32,938 nt of DNA from Burkholderiaceae bacterium (GTDB taxonomy: Bacteria; Pseudomonadota; Gammaproteobacteria; Burkholderiales; Burkholderiaceae): positions 1 through 32,938 of the forward strand of contig JASLEM010000128.1 of the NCBI GenBank assembly GCA_030151165.1, written 5' to 3'. The notes under the pieces are model-generated. The model did not search any database and was not told where the DNA came from. It saw nothing but the letters and a program-made list of their open reading frames with translations. The position numbers and the translations under genes are program-made. Below are positions 7,939-14,918 of this stretch, one piece after another. Position 1 is the stretch's first letter; every line of letters begins with the position of its first letter.

Positions 7939-8442
7939 ATGCATTTCGTCGTCAATGGACAACCGGTCGACGTGGACTGCGACACCCGCACGTCCCTGCT
8001 CGACCTGCTGCGCGACCACCTCCACCTGAGCGGCAGCAAGAAGGGCTGCAACCAGGGCGCGTGCGGCGCCTGCACGGTGCTGCTGGACGGCGAGCGCATC
8101 AACGCCTGCCTGGCACTCGCCGTGCAGCACGAAGGCCGCGAAATCACGACGATCGAGGGCCTCGGCACGGCGAGCGACCTGCATCCGCTGCAGCGCGCGT
8201 TCGTCGAGCACGACGGCTTCCAGTGCGGCTACTGCACGCCCGGGCAGATCTGCTCGGCGGTCGGGATGCTGCGCGAGTTCGAGCGCGGCCTGCCGAGCCA
8301 CGTCACGCCCATCCTTGCGGCCGGCTGCACGCAGCTGACGCACGACGAACTGCGCGAACGCATGAGCGGCAACCTCTGCCGCTGCGGCGCCTACAACGGG
8401 ATCGTGGACGCGATCACCGAGTTCCACGAGGAGGCGCGATGA
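7939..8442 (+). CDS. paoA: Aldehyde oxidoreductase, [2Fe-2S] subunit (PaoA-like)
   Basis: The electron-transfer subunit of a three-subunit molybdenum hydroxylase. The 167 residues hold two [2Fe-2S] sites: a plant-ferredoxin-type set C37, C42, C45 and C57 (KKGCNQGACGACTVLLDG), and a C-terminal set C96, C99, C147 and C149 (FQCGYCTPGQI and GNLCRCGAYNGI). AAGGGAG stands eight bases ahead of the ATG. It overlaps the next gene by four bases. E. coli PaoA is longer and has a twin-arginine leader; this protein starts directly at the ferredoxin fold (MHFVVNGQPVDV), so the complex is inferred to be cytoplasmic unless a leader was missed. An alternative name would be xanthine dehydrogenase small subunit, but the partner subunits favour the Pao/YagTSR group. 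Confidence 0.9.
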   Translation: MHFVVNGQPVDVDCDTRTSLLDLLRDHLHLSGSKKGCNQGACGACTVLLDGERINACLALAVQHEGREITTIEGLGTASDLHPLQRAFVEHDGFQCGYCTPGQICSAVGMLREFERGLPSHVTPILAAGCTQLTHDELRERMSGNLCRCGAYNGIVDAITEFHEEAR

Positions 8443-9425
8443 CCCCGTTCACCTACGTGCGGGCGGGCAGCGTGCCCGACGCCCTGCAGCGCCGGGGCCT
8501 CGACGGCGCCCGCTATCTCGGCGGCGGCACCAACCTCGTCGACCTGATGCGCGAGAACGTCGAGCGGCCGTCGGCGCTGGTCGACGTCAGCGGGCTGGAC
8601 GGCGGGATCGTCGAGCGCGACGACGGCGGCCTCGTGATCGGCGCCGCGGCGCGCAACACCGCCATCGCCGAGCACCGCGCCGTGCGCGAGCGCTATCCCG
8701 TGCTCGCCCGCGCGATCCTCGCGGGCGCGTCGGCGCAGATCCGCAACATGGCGACGCTCGGCGGCAACCTGCTGCAGCGAACGCGCTGCACCTATTTCTT
8801 CGACGACGACGGCTCGCGCTGCAACAAGCGCACGCCGGGGCAGGGCTGCGACGCCGTCGACGGCTTCAACCGCTACCACGCGATCCTGGGCGCCTCGCCG
8901 GCCTGCGTCGCGACGCATCCGTCCGACCTGTGCGTGGCGCTCGCGGCGCTCGACGCCGTCGTGCGCCTGAGCGGTTCGGGCGGCGAACGAACGCTGTCGA
9001 TCAACGAGCTGCACCGCCTGCCCGGCGAGCGGCCCGACATCGAGACCGAGCTCGCGCCCGGCGAGCTGATCACCGGCGTCGAGCTGCCCGCGTCGCCGCT
9101 GTACGCGCGATCGACCTACCGCAAGGTGCGCGACCGGTCGAGCTACGCGTTCGCGCTGGTGTCCGTCGCGGCGGCACTCGAGGTGAAGGACGGCGTGGTG
9201 GTCGACGTGCGCCTCGCGCTCGGCGGCGTGGCGCACAAGCCGTGGCGCGCAGGGGCCGCGGAGCAGGCGTTGCGCGGCGGGCCGGCCACCGCGGACGCGT
9301 TCCGCGCGGCCGCCGATGCCGAACTGGCCGCCGCGAAGCCGCTGGCGCACAACGCCTTCAAGATCGAACTGGCCCGCCGCACGATCGTGGCGGTGCTCGA
9401 GGAACTCGCCGGAGGTGCCGCATGA
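8439..9425 (+). CDS. paoB: Aldehyde oxidoreductase, FAD subunit (PaoB-like)
   Basis: The FAD-binding subunit, 328 residues. FAD contacts of the family appear as YLGGGTNLVDLM (residues 27-36) and NMATLGGNLLQRTRC. A PaoB-specific insertion is present: cysteines 117, 128, 137 and 156 (CTYFFDDDGSRC, GQGC, SPAC) match the four that hold the extra [4Fe-4S] cluster in E. coli PaoB. Ordinary xanthine dehydrogenase FAD subunits lack it, so this separates the enzyme from that family. Start and stop overlap both neighbours by four bases (ATGA), indicating tight coupling of all three subunits. Confidence 0.9.
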   Translation: MTPFTYVRAGSVPDALQRRGLDGARYLGGGTNLVDLMRENVERPSALVDVSGLDGGIVERDDGGLVIGAAARNTAIAEHRAVRERYPVLARAILAGASAQIRNMATLGGNLLQRTRCTYFFDDDGSRCNKRTPGQGCDAVDGFNRYHAILGASPACVATHPSDLCVALAALDAVVRLSGSGGERTLSINELHRLPGERPDIETELAPGELITGVELPASPLYARSTYRKVRDRSSYAFALVSVAAALEVKDGVVVDVRLALGGVAHKPWRAGAAEQALRGGPATADAFRAAADAELAAAKPLAHNAFKIELARRTIVAVLEELAGGAA

Positions 9426-11749
9426 ACATCGTCAAGACAGTCGCCGAGAAGGTGCAGGGCGCGGCGATGGCCGTGATGGAGAAGGTCGTCGAGCACGCGC
9501 CCGATGCGTTGATGCCGGGCGGCACGCCCGACCCGCTGATCGCCGCGCCGGGCCTGATCGGGCAGCCGGTGTCGCGGCTCGACGGGCCGCAGAAGGTCTC
9601 GGGGAGCGCGACCTTCGCGGCGGAGTTCGCGCTGGACGGCATGGTCTTCGCGGCGCTGGCCTACAGCACGATCGCGAAGGGGCGCATCGCCATGCTCGAC
9701 ACCGGCGAGGCCGAGCGCGCGCCCGGTGTCGTGCTGGTGATGACGCACCTGAACGCGCCGCGCCTGAAGCCGCCGCCGCTGTTCATGACCGCCGCGAAGG
9801 CGGCCTCGGGCGACAGCCTGCCCGTGCTGCAGGACGACCGCGTGAACTGGAACGGCCAGCCGATCGCGGTCGTGCTCGCCGAGACGCAGGAGCAGGCCGA
9901 CCACGCGAGCTCGCTGATCCGGGTGAGCTACGACGCCGAGCCTGCGGCGACCGTCTTCGACGTCGCCAAACAGAACACGCACCCCGGCGCGTTCCAGGGC
10001 AAGCCGTTGCACGACGAGATCGGCGATGCCGAGGCCGCGCTGGCCGCGGCGCCGCACCGCGTCGATGCGGTCTACAGGACGCCGCGCCACAACCACAACG
10101 CGATCGAGCTGCATGCGGCGACGCTGGCGTGGCAGGGCGACGACCTCGTCGTGCACGACTGCGTGCAGGGCGTGTCGCACGCGGCGTGGTCGCTCGCGCA
10201 GGTGTTCGGGCTGAAGGAGGAGCAGGTGCACGTGACGTCGCCATTCGTCGGCGGCGGCTTCGGCGGCAAGACGCTGTGGCAGCACCAGGTGCTCGCCGCG
10301 GCGGCCGCGAAGCTGGCCGGCCGGCCGGTGCGCATCGTGCTGTCGCGCGAGGGCGTGTACCGCGTCGTCGGCGGGCGCACGATGACCGAGCAGCGCGTCG
10401 CGCTCGGCGCGCAGGCCGACGGCGGCCTCGACGCGCTGATCCACACCGGCGTCGTCGCGATGACCACGCACAACGCGCTGCCCGAGCCCTTCATCCTGCC
10501 GACGCGTTCGGCGTACGCGGCGAAGGCGATCCTGCTCGACGTCCAGGTCGCGGACATCGACATGGTGGCCAACACCTTCATGCGCGCGCCGGGCGAATCC
10601 GTCGGCACGTTCGCGCTCGAATGCGCGGTCGACGAGCTCGCGGTGGCGCTGCGCCTCGATCCGATCGAGCTGCGCCTGCGCAACGAGCCGCAAAAGGATC
10701 CGACGACCGGCCTGCCGTTCTCGTCGCGCAACCTCGTCCAGGCGTACCGCGCGGGCGCCGAGAAATTCGGCTGGCGCGATCGGCCGGCGGTGCCGGGCAG
10801 CCGGCGCGACGGGGAGTGGCTGGTCGGCCTGGGCTGCGCCACGGCCACCTACCCGTACTACCGCATGCCCGGCGGCGCGGCGCGCCTGACGCTCGCGCAC
10901 GACGGCCATGCGACGGTGGAGATCGCGGGCCACGAGATGGGCATGGGCACCGCCACCGCGCAGACGATGGTGACCGCGGAGCGGCTGGGCCTGAAGATGT
11001 CGCAGGTCACGTTCGCGTACGGCGACTCGAAGCTCCCGGGCACCGTGCTCGCGGGCGGCTCGCAGCAGTCGGCCGCGATCGGCGCGTCGGTCATGGCGGC
11101 GCGCGACGCGCTGGTCGTCGAGCTGCTGAAGCTGTGCGACGGCGATTCACCGCTGGCCGGGCTGAAGCCGGCCCAGGTGCAGTGCCACGCGGGCGGCCTG
11201 CGCCAGGCGGACGCGCCGGAACGCTTCGAGACCTACGCTGCCATCCTGGCGCGCGCGAAGCGGGAGTCCGTCACCGTCGAGGCCACCGCGCCGCCGCCGC
11301 TCGAGACGCAGCACTGGTCGATGCACTCGTACGGCGCGATGTTCTGCGAGGTGCGCGTCAACGCCGTCACCGGCGAGCCGCGCGTCAGCCGCTTCCTCGG
11401 CTCGTTCGACTGCGGCCGCATCCTCAACGCCAAGACGGCGCGCAGCCAGTTCCGCGGCGGCATCATCATGGGCCTGGGCCTCGCGCTGATGGAGGAGACG
11501 CAGTTCGACGAGCGCAGCGGCCGCATCATGAACCCGAGCCTCGCCGAGTACCACGTGCCCGTCCACCTGGACGTGCCCGAGATCGACGTGATCTGGACCG
11601 ACATCCCCGACCCGCATACCCCCATGGGTGCCCGTGGCGTCGGCGAGATCGGCATCACCGGCACCGGCGCGGCGGTCGCGAACGCGATCTACAACGCGAC
11701 GGGCAAGCGGGTGAGGGAACTGCCGATCACGTTGGACAAGTTGTTGTAG
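9422..11749 (+). CDS. paoC: Aldehyde oxidoreductase, molybdenum cofactor subunit (PaoC-like)
   Basis: The catalytic subunit, 775 residues. By family knowledge it binds molybdopterin-cytosine dinucleotide and oxidises aromatic and other aldehydes to acids. Visible marks are GQPVSRLDGPQKVSGSATF at the N-terminal domain, the cofactor-binding FVGGGFGGKTLW, MRAPGESVGTFALE, and near the C-terminus GARGVGEIGITG with E742, the equivalent of the base-catalyst glutamate (E692 of PaoC). The first 35 residues (MNIVKTVAEKVQG...) form an extra helix ahead of the core. It starts inside the end of paoB. No XdhC/PaoD-type insertion chaperone follows; the next 600 bases are a repeat array. The nearby moeA-moaD-moaE suggest the cofactor supply and the enzyme were placed together. 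Confidence 0.91.
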   Translation: MNIVKTVAEKVQGAAMAVMEKVVEHAPDALMPGGTPDPLIAAPGLIGQPVSRLDGPQKVSGSATFAAEFALDGMVFAALAYSTIAKGRIAMLDTGEAERAPGVVLVMTHLNAPRLKPPPLFMTAAKAASGDSLPVLQDDRVNWNGQPIAVVLAETQEQADHASSLIRVSYDAEPAATVFDVAKQNTHPGAFQGKPLHDEIGDAEAALAAAPHRVDAVYRTPRHNHNAIELHAATLAWQGDDLVVHDCVQGVSHAAWSLAQVFGLKEEQVHVTSPFVGGGFGGKTLWQHQVLAAAAAKLAGRPVRIVLSREGVYRVVGGRTMTEQRVALGAQADGGLDALIHTGVVAMTTHNALPEPFILPTRSAYAAKAILLDVQVADIDMVANTFMRAPGESVGTFALECAVDELAVALRLDPIELRLRNEPQKDPTTGLPFSSRNLVQAYRAGAEKFGWRDRPAVPGSRRDGEWLVGLGCATATYPYYRMPGGAARLTLAHDGHATVEIAGHEMGMGTATAQTMVTAERLGLKMSQVTFAYGDSKLPGTVLAGGSQQSAAIGASVMAARDALVVELLKLCDGDSPLAGLKPAQVQCHAGGLRQADAPERFETYAAILARAKRESVTVEATAPPPLETQHWSMHSYGAMFCEVRVNAVTGEPRVSRFLGSFDCGRILNAKTARSQFRGGIIMGLGLALMEETQFDERSGRIMNPSLAEYHVPVHLDVPEIDVIWTDIPDPHTPMGARGVGEIGITGTGAAVANAIYNATGKRVRELPITLDKLL

Positions 11750-11882
11750 CGGGGCGGCGGGACGCCGGCGACGCGAGACCGGCGGCGGCCCGGGCCGGAC
11801 AAGGTCGCTGCGGCGGGTCGGCCGTCTGCGCGTTCGGCAGCGAGCCTGGGAACGTCACCGCGCACCGGTCGCCGCGCCCGAA
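11750..11882. other. Spacer after paoC
   Basis: The 133 bases between the paoC stop and the first recognisable 21-bp repeat unit are GC-rich and show no gene, hairpin with T tract, or promoter that I can support. Confidence 0.5.
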
Positions 11883-12322
11883 TGGAATTCGTTGATCCGG
11901 CGGTGCAACGAGTTTCACTTCGAGTGCAACCCGTTGGTCTCGGGATGCAACGGGTTGGTCTCGAAGTCCAACCCGTTGGTCCTTGAGTGGAACTCGTTGG
12001 TCTCCGAGTCCAGCCCGTTGGTCTTTGAGTACAACGGGTTGGTCTCCGAGTGGAACTGGTTGCTGTTGGAGTGAAACCAGCTCCTCTCCGAATGGAACTG
12101 GTTCGTATCGGAAGGCAATCGGTTGGTCTCCGCGTCCAGCCCGTTAGTCTTCGCCCAAAACGGGTTGGTGTCAGCGTGGAACAAGTTCCTCTGCGGGTGG
12201 AACTGGTTCGTATCGGAGGGGAACCGGTTGGCCTCCGAGTCCAACCCGTTGGTCTTTGACCGGAACGGGTTGGTGTCGGGGTGGAAAAGTTCCTCGTCGA
12301 GTGAAACCGGTTGGCTGTCGGA
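11883..12322. repeat. Degenerate 21-bp tandem repeat array (about 21 units)
   Basis: Units of exactly 21 bases run head to tail from 11883 to about 12322, with one 20-base unit at 12282-12301. The plus-strand consensus is near TGGAACNNGTTGGTCTCCGA with a closing G; GTTGGT in the middle is the best-kept part. Because the period is a multiple of three, each strand encodes a seven-residue repeat; on the minus strand it reads roughly S-E-T-N-x-F-H (for example SETNEFH, SKTNGLD, SETNPLY). Two blocks of five units (12093-12197 and 12198-12301) are about 85 percent alike, giving a 105-base higher-order repeat. The base composition is less GC-rich than the flanking genes. Function unknown; it could be a minisatellite, a decayed repeat-protein gene or a protein-binding array. 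Confidence 0.9.
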
Positions 12323-12367
12323 AGCAACCGGCGGGTATCGGCGAGGAACCCGCGGCCTCGTCGGCGT

Positions 12368-12865
12368 TCAGACCTCTGTCGGCGTCTTGGCGGGCGCCCG
12401 GACGCCCTGGCCCGCGAAGCGCGCCGCAAGGTCTTCCGCGATCGTGGCGGCGCCCGGCACGTTCAGCTTGGCGGCGGTCTTGATCGACTGGTAGTAAGCC
12501 AGTGCCGAGTTGAGGGCGTCGCTGCCCGCGAGCGTGAGGCTGTCATCCAGCATGTCGGCGATCTGGCTCATCGGCTGCTGCAGCGAACGCAGCATGCCGA
12601 AGGCCGAGACGTTGCTCGAGAAGTCGTCGATGTCGACGAAGGCCGGCTTGAACTGCGGATTCGTGTTGGCGTAGTTCAGCGTCTTCGAGACGAAGTCGAC
12701 ACTCTTGCTTCCCATCTTGGCCAGCGCACGCTTTTCCTCGGCGCCCACGCTGACGAGGTGCGGCATCAGCTTGTCCATCAATGTCTGCACTGCGGCCTGC
12801 ACGGCCTGGAGGTCATCGTCGGGAATGTCGAAGGAAATGCGCTTGCCGATCACGTTGGTATTCAT
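12368..12865 (-). CDS. Uncharacterised helical protein, 165 aa
   Basis: Function not known. The start MNTNVIGKRISFDIPDDDL at 12865 is preceded by a good Shine-Dalgarno (AAGGGA, minus strand) at normal spacing; the frame is open for 13 more residues upstream but without a better start. The protein is predicted mainly helical, without signal peptide, membrane segment or cysteines. I recognise the general pattern (an 'IPDDDL..V..A...L.DKL.PHL' opening, a 'KMG.K.V.FV.K.L.Y...NP.F.P.F.D' middle and a 'GSDAL..AL.YY.S.K' end) from short hypothetical proteins found in Bacteroidota and some proteobacteria, which would fit lateral transfer, but I know of no assigned role. After its TGA the same frame stays open through the 21-bp repeat array for 150 codons. 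Confidence 0.8.
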   Translation of the reverse strand: MNTNVIGKRISFDIPDDDLQAVQAAVQTLMDKLMPHLVSVGAEEKRALAKMGSKSVDFVSKTLNYANTNPQFKPAFVDIDDFSSNVSAFGMLRSLQQPMSQIADMLDDSLTLAGSDALNSALAYYQSIKTAAKLNVPGAATIAEDLAARFAGQGVRAPAKTPTEV

Positions 12866-12921
12866 GTTTCTGTTTCCCTTGGTTTTTGAATGCCGCCGCG
12901 GCACCGTGCCGTGGCGGTGCG

Positions 12922-12956
12922 CGATTGTGTTGATACGGGATGGGGTATCACAATCG
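12922..12956. promoter_or_regulatory. Imperfect palindrome upstream of the 165-aa gene
   Basis: CGATTG-TGT-TGATAC (12922-12936) and GTATCACAATCG (12945-12956) are reverse complements apart from a three-base bulge in the left arm, with an eight-base centre. It lies 57-91 bases ahead of the minus-strand start at 12865, where a promoter and operator would be expected. The binding protein is unknown. Confidence 0.45.
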
Positions 12957-13026
12957 TTGGACTAGGGAGGCAACGGTGTCATGGAGGATGGACTCCCTAA
13001 CTTTCCATTGCACAGGCGAGCTGCGG

Positions 13027-13058
13027 TCTCGCGGTTTGCGGACACCCGTCTCGCGAGA
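13027..13058. other. Inverted repeat TCTCGCG/CGCGAGA
   Basis: TCTCGCG at 13027-13033 pairs with CGCGAGA at 13052-13058 across an 18-base loop, in the 316-base gap between two divergently placed genes (12865 minus, 13182 plus). No T tract follows. It may be part of the 13182 gene's control region; chance is possible in DNA this GC-rich. Confidence 0.3.
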
Positions 13059-13181
13059 ATGACCGCTGCGTGGAGCGGTGGGCGTGCACTGGTTCAGGGA
13101 AGACCGGTTTCGATCGGCGGCATCACCGCGGCTCGCGTCCTCCCATCCCTAGAATCGCTCAGACCGTGATTCCTCGCGGCC

Positions 13182-14003
13182 ATGGCATCCATGAAACGAC
13201 TTTCTCGCCTGCTGACCCGTCGACACGTTCTGCCTGCCATGGTGCCGGTGGCGATCCTGGCGGCCTTCTCGCTTTATTTCGACGTGGGGCCCTCGATGTT
13301 GGCGGCGCGGCAGCCGCCCCGGCCCATCGAGATCACGTTTCCCGCCCCGGAGGCCGTCGATATATTCGGCCTGCGGTTCTGCCCGGCAGACGGAAACTCG
13401 AGCCACGACGTCCTCTGCAATTCGGTGGGTACGCGCGGTGCGATCGAACAGATTTCCTGGAACAGCGACCTGAAATCTCTGTTCGGCGGAGCGGTGGAAG
13501 AGGCCTCCTACCATTTCGACCGAAACGGCGTGCTGGACAGGACGTGCCGTCGAGGCCATGTCGACTTCCAGGGACGGACTTGCAGCGGCCCGAATATCTG
13601 GGGCTTGGCGCAACAGCGGCAGGCGTACAAGGAGCACAAGGCCGTGATGGATGCCCAGGGACGGCTGGTCAGCGCGATGGACTACGGCACGGGCCTCGTT
13701 GTCAATTGTTCGTATGAAGGAGCGCCGGTGATGCGTCGTTCGGTCTGCCGTGATGGCGAACATACCCATGTATTCGAATACGACGAAACCGGACGTCGAA
13801 CCGCCTACCATCGTCGCAGGATTCCAAAGGAAAGCGATCCGCCCGGACGTGCATCCGAGTTTGATCGGGCCGTTTCCCTCGACACGACCTACGAATACAA
13901 GGACGACGCGCACGGAAATTGGGAAAGCATCCTCCTCACGCAGAAGGACGGCAACGGCCAAGTCTGGAAAATCCCCGTCCAGCGCATCATCAAATACTAT
14001 TGA
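13182..14003 (+). CDS. Hypothetical membrane-anchored or exported protein with YD-like repeats
   Basis: A 273-residue protein of unknown function. Residues 1-13 are basic (MASMKRLSRLLTRRH) and are followed by a hydrophobic stretch (VLPAMVPVAILAAFSLYF, about 16-33), so it is either anchored or exported. The rest is soluble, with six to eight cysteines that could form disulfides in the periplasm (FCPADG, VLCNSV, RTCRRG, RTCSGP). Segments such as FEYDETGRRTAYHRRR and TTYEYKDDAHGNWES resemble the YD/RHS-type beta repeats of cell-surface proteins, but only two or three copies are seen and the length is far below that of RHS proteins. A second in-frame ATG at 13191 is possible. Base composition is visibly less GC-rich than the core genes, a hint of transfer. 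Confidence 0.75.
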   Translation: MASMKRLSRLLTRRHVLPAMVPVAILAAFSLYFDVGPSMLAARQPPRPIEITFPAPEAVDIFGLRFCPADGNSSHDVLCNSVGTRGAIEQISWNSDLKSLFGGAVEEASYHFDRNGVLDRTCRRGHVDFQGRTCSGPNIWGLAQQRQAYKEHKAVMDAQGRLVSAMDYGTGLVVNCSYEGAPVMRRSVCRDGEHTHVFEYDETGRRTAYHRRRIPKESDPPGRASEFDRAVSLDTTYEYKDDAHGNWESILLTQKDGNGQVWKIPVQRIIKYY

Positions 14004-14019
14004 TCGGGCCACCAATCTC

Positions 14020-14046
14020 GACAAACCCGTGGGTTCGATGTTTGTC
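14020..14046 (+). other. Hairpin downstream of the YD-like gene
   Basis: GACAAAC (14020-14026) pairs with GTTTGTC (14040-14046), with ACCC/GGGT pairing inside the loop region. It begins 17 bases after the stop at 14003, where a transcript end would be expected, but lacks the T tract of a standard terminator. Confidence 0.4.
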
Positions 14047-14100
14047 CGACGCCGGACAGGTTCGCTTGTCGCTGTCGCCGCGGTGGCGGCGAGATCTGAT

Positions 14101-14114
14101 TTTCCGCGCGGAAA
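14101..14114. promoter_or_regulatory. Perfect 14-bp palindrome TTTCCGCGCGGAAA
   Basis: A perfect dyad of 14 bases in the 228-base gap ahead of the small gene at 14232. Perfect, A/T-flanked dyads of this size are typical repressor sites, but there is no regulator gene next to it, so the assignment is open. Confidence 0.35.
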
Positions 14115-14231
14115 GAGTGCGCGCGCCTTGGCCTCAATCCCGCGCGGCACGTCTCGGATGATTCCCGCAGCCCGACCCTTGTTGTAGTGTCCCGTTTCGT
14201 CATCCACCGACGAGCCTACGGGAGAACGACC

Positions 14232-14487
14232 ATGTCCAAAGCGGGAGCCGCAGATCTGTTGAAGGGGACGTGGCCGCAATCGACCTGGTGGCCGAATATC
14301 CCCGCGGCCGATCAAGAAGATCGGGCACATCTTCATCGCCAAGAAGGAGTGGCTGGACATCGAGATGTACAGCTGGGGCAAGGATGTCTCGACGCAGCTG
14401 CCGTCGGACATCACGATGAAGGAATTCCTCCGGCATGATTGCGGCTACGTCGCGGGCAGCCCCGCGAGCCCCTTGCAAACGACATGA
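14232..14487 (+). pseudogene. Small gene of unknown function with a +1 frameshift
   Basis: GGAG eight bases ahead of the ATG at 14232 opens a frame reading MSKAGAADLLKGTWPQSTWW, which then decays into low-complexity His/Arg/Gly sequence. The next frame, open from 14263, reads PIKKIGHIFIAKKEWLDIEM and continues through YSWGKDVSTQLP to a stop at 14485-14487 that overlaps the next start by four bases (ATGA). Only the second half has coupling to the next gene and no start of its own; only the first half has a ribosome site. Dropping one G in the GCGGCC at 14304-14309 joins them into an 83-residue protein (PNIPA-PIKKIG). I do not recognise the family. It is either a real recent frameshift, a sequencing error, or programmed shifting; the first two are likelier. 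Confidence 0.6.
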
Positions 14488-14879
14488 CGCTTCGACTCGC
14501 TTCCTGCTGCTGCGGCCGACTCTCCGCCCGGGTGTCGGGCGACCCGATCCGCGTCTCCGTCTGCCACTGCCTCGCGTGCCAGCGCCGCAGCGGCAGCGTC
14601 TTCGCGACGCAGGCGCGGTTCCCGCGGTCCGCGGTCGAGACGAGCGGCACGGGCACCGAGTTCGTCCGCGTCGGCGACGAGGGCGGGCGGGCGCGCTTCA
14701 CGTTCTGTCCGACGTGCGGCACCACCGTCTGGTACGTCAACGAAGCCGACGAGTCGTCGATCGCGATCCCGGTCGGCGTGTTCGCGGAGCCGGGCTTCCC
14801 GGCGCCGACGGTCTCGGTCTACGAAGAACGGATGCATGCCTGGGTTCGCATGCCCGAGGACATCGAGCACTTCGACTGA
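14484..14879 (+). CDS. GFA (CENP-V/GFA) domain zinc protein
   Basis: A 131-residue protein of the glutathione-dependent formaldehyde-activating enzyme (GFA) fold. Zinc-binding cysteines are in the family places: CCCG at 8-11, CHCLACQRRSGS at 27-38 (C27, C29, C32) and FCPTCGTTVWY with C75 and C78. Most members have no proven reaction; formaldehyde-glutathione chemistry holds only for a few. The start at 14484 overlaps the stop of the frameshifted gene before it (ATGA) and fits the family N-terminus; an in-frame ATG at 14439 would add 15 residues without similarity. A VOC protein gene follows 39 bases downstream with its own GGAG site. Confidence 0.85.
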   Translation: MTLRLASCCCGRLSARVSGDPIRVSVCHCLACQRRSGSVFATQARFPRSAVETSGTGTEFVRVGDEGGRARFTFCPTCGTTVWYVNEADESSIAIPVGVFAEPGFPAPTVSVYEERMHAWVRMPEDIEHFD

Positions 14880-14918
14880 CCGGCGCGCCCGGCCATCGCA
14901 CAGCCTCCAGGAGAACGG

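Noticed and set aside
11892..12074. Plus-strand 60-codon gene in the repeat array
   Set aside because: It is one of several frames left open by the stop-poor 21-base unit; no ribosome site precedes it.
11883..12322. CRISPR array
   Set aside because: The units are contiguous 21-mers without unique spacers and no cas genes are present; it is a tandem repeat.
12930..12960. A sigma-32 promoter for the 165-aa gene
   Set aside because: A CCCCAT is present on the minus strand, but no CTTGAA-like -35 lies at the right distance.
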